Shown: in pieces, positions 6,660 to 7,361 of the stretch
Layout of the letters: each line of letters opens with the position of its first letter
Numbering within the stretch: the first letter of the stretch is position 1
Assembly: GCA_002413455.1 (NCBI GenBank)
Contig: DHXA01000114.1
Coordinates: 1-7,361, forward strand
Source: Rhodanobacter sp. UBA5168
GTDB taxonomy: Bacteria > Pseudomonadota > Gammaproteobacteria > Xanthomonadales > Rhodanobacteraceae
Length of the DNA stretch: 7,361 nucleotides
Reading direction: 5' to 3'
Program-made: the position numbers and the translations under genes
Notes under the pieces: generated by a model
What the model saw: the letters and a program-made list of their open reading frames with translations, nothing else
Database searches by the model: none
Told to the model about the DNA's origin: nothing

Positions 6660-7361
6660 TCAGGCCTTGCGGAACACCAGGTGTCCGCCCCCGGCAGCGA
6701 CAGTAACCGTGTCGCCCGACTGGAACTGGCCTTCGAGGAGCTGCCGGGCCAGCGGATTCTCGAGCTGCTGCTGGATTGCCCGCTTCAGTGGCCGCGCGCC
6801 GTAAACAGGGTCGAAGCCGACGTTGCCGAGCAAGGCCAGCGCATCGTCACTGACCTCCAGCTTCAGCTGACGCTCGGCCAACCGCTTCTCCAGATAGCTC
6901 AGCTGGATCCTGGCGATGGCCCGGATCTGCGTCTTGTCCAGCGGGCGGAACACCACGATCTCGTCGAGCCGGTTGATGAACTCCGGACGGAAATGCGCCT
7001 GCACCACACCGAGCACCGAGGCCTTCATCTGCGTGTACTGTTCCTCCGCGTCGCCGCCCTCGCTGTTCTCGGAGGCATCCTGGATCATCTGCGAACCGAG
7101 GTTCGAGGTCATCACGATGACGGTGTTGCGGAAGTCCACGGTGCGGCCTTGCCCGTCGGTGAGACGGCCATCGTCGAGCACCTGCAGCAGAATATTGAAC
7201 ACGTCCGGATGGGCCTTCTCCACCTCGTCCAGCAAGATCACGCTGTACGGCCGGCGGCGCACGGCCTCGGTCAGGTAACCGCCTTCCTCGTAACCCACAT
7301 AGCCCGGTGGTGCGCCGACCAGCCGGCTCACCGAGTGTTTTTCCATGAACTCGCTCATGTC
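6660..7361 (-). CDS. clpB: ATP-dependent disaggregase ClpB, C-terminal part (5' end cut by window edge)
   Basis: Hsp100 ring ATPase that, with DnaK/DnaJ/GrpE, pulls polypeptides out of aggregates in the cytoplasm. The window holds the last 233 residues of about 860; the edge cuts in frame, with GAC (Asp) at 7361-7359 just before [13 protein letters not shown]. This is the second AAA+ domain after its Walker A: pore loop GYVG (fragment 20-23), Walker B VILLDE (41-46), sensor 1 TSN (85-87), arginine finger R131 in [10 protein letters not shown], and sensor 2 GAR (188-190), then the small C-terminal domain to the TGA at 6662-6660. All ATPase residues expected in this part are present. The ClpP-binding IGF/L loop of ClpA/ClpX is not seen, and the close match to ClpB here makes ClpA or ClpC unlikely. 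The promoter is outside the window. Confidence 0.97.
   Translation of the reverse strand, partial: DMSEFMEKHSVSRLVGAPPGYVGYEEGGYLTEAVRRRPYSVILLDEVEKAHPDVFNILLQVLDDGRLTDGQGRTVDFRNTVIVMTSNLGSQMIQDASENSEGGDAEEQYTQMKASVLGVVQAHFRPEFINRLDEIVVFRPLDKTQIRAIARIQLSYLEKRLAERQLKLEVSDDALALLGNVGFDPVYGARPLKRAIQQQLENPLARQLLEGQFQSGDTVTVAAGGGHLVFRKA

Overview
The window is ordinary, GC-rich chromosomal DNA from a gammaproteobacterium. The AspRS sequence, the paired cysteine DUF3011 protein, the TonB-dependent receptor and the non-lipidated CsgG-like protein together suggest the order Lysobacterales/Xanthomonadales, perhaps Rhodanobacteraceae (Rhodanobacter/Dyella-like). This is inferred from protein resemblance, not from a search.

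Left block, minus strand (right to left): an FmdB-type zinc-ribbon protein (2574-2236), a secreted protein with two DUF3011 repeats (2142-1600), and aspS, aspartyl-tRNA synthetase (1454 to beyond the left edge, C-terminal fifth missing). A good sigma70-like promoter precedes fmdB. A perfect 16-bp inverted repeat separates the DUF3011 gene from a weaker candidate aspS promoter.

Middle block, plus strand: an 825-residue TonB-dependent outer-membrane receptor (2859-5336) read divergently from fmdB. Its 5' region has two notable palindromes, a 12-bp one at 2765-2776 and a 10+1+10-bp one at 2816-2836. The second would lie over the start of transcription or the leader and could be an operator or a leader hairpin. 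A 429-base non-coding stretch (5337-5765) with several GC-rich hairpins follows, then a CsgG/HfaB-family exported protein (5766-6503).

Right edge, minus strand: the C-terminal 233 residues of the disaggregase ClpB, convergent with the CsgG-like gene, with a 9-bp hairpin between the two stops.

The genes do not form one pathway: translation (aspS), protein quality control (clpB) and cell-envelope proteins (receptor, CsgG-like, DUF3011) sit side by side. I found no mobile element, CRISPR array, tRNA/rRNA gene, or clear sign of a new multi-gene system. The points most worth checking are the palindromes before the receptor, the atypical anticodon-binding loop of AspRS, the DUF3011 gene between fmdB and aspS, and the CsgG-like protein that lacks a lipobox and curli partners.
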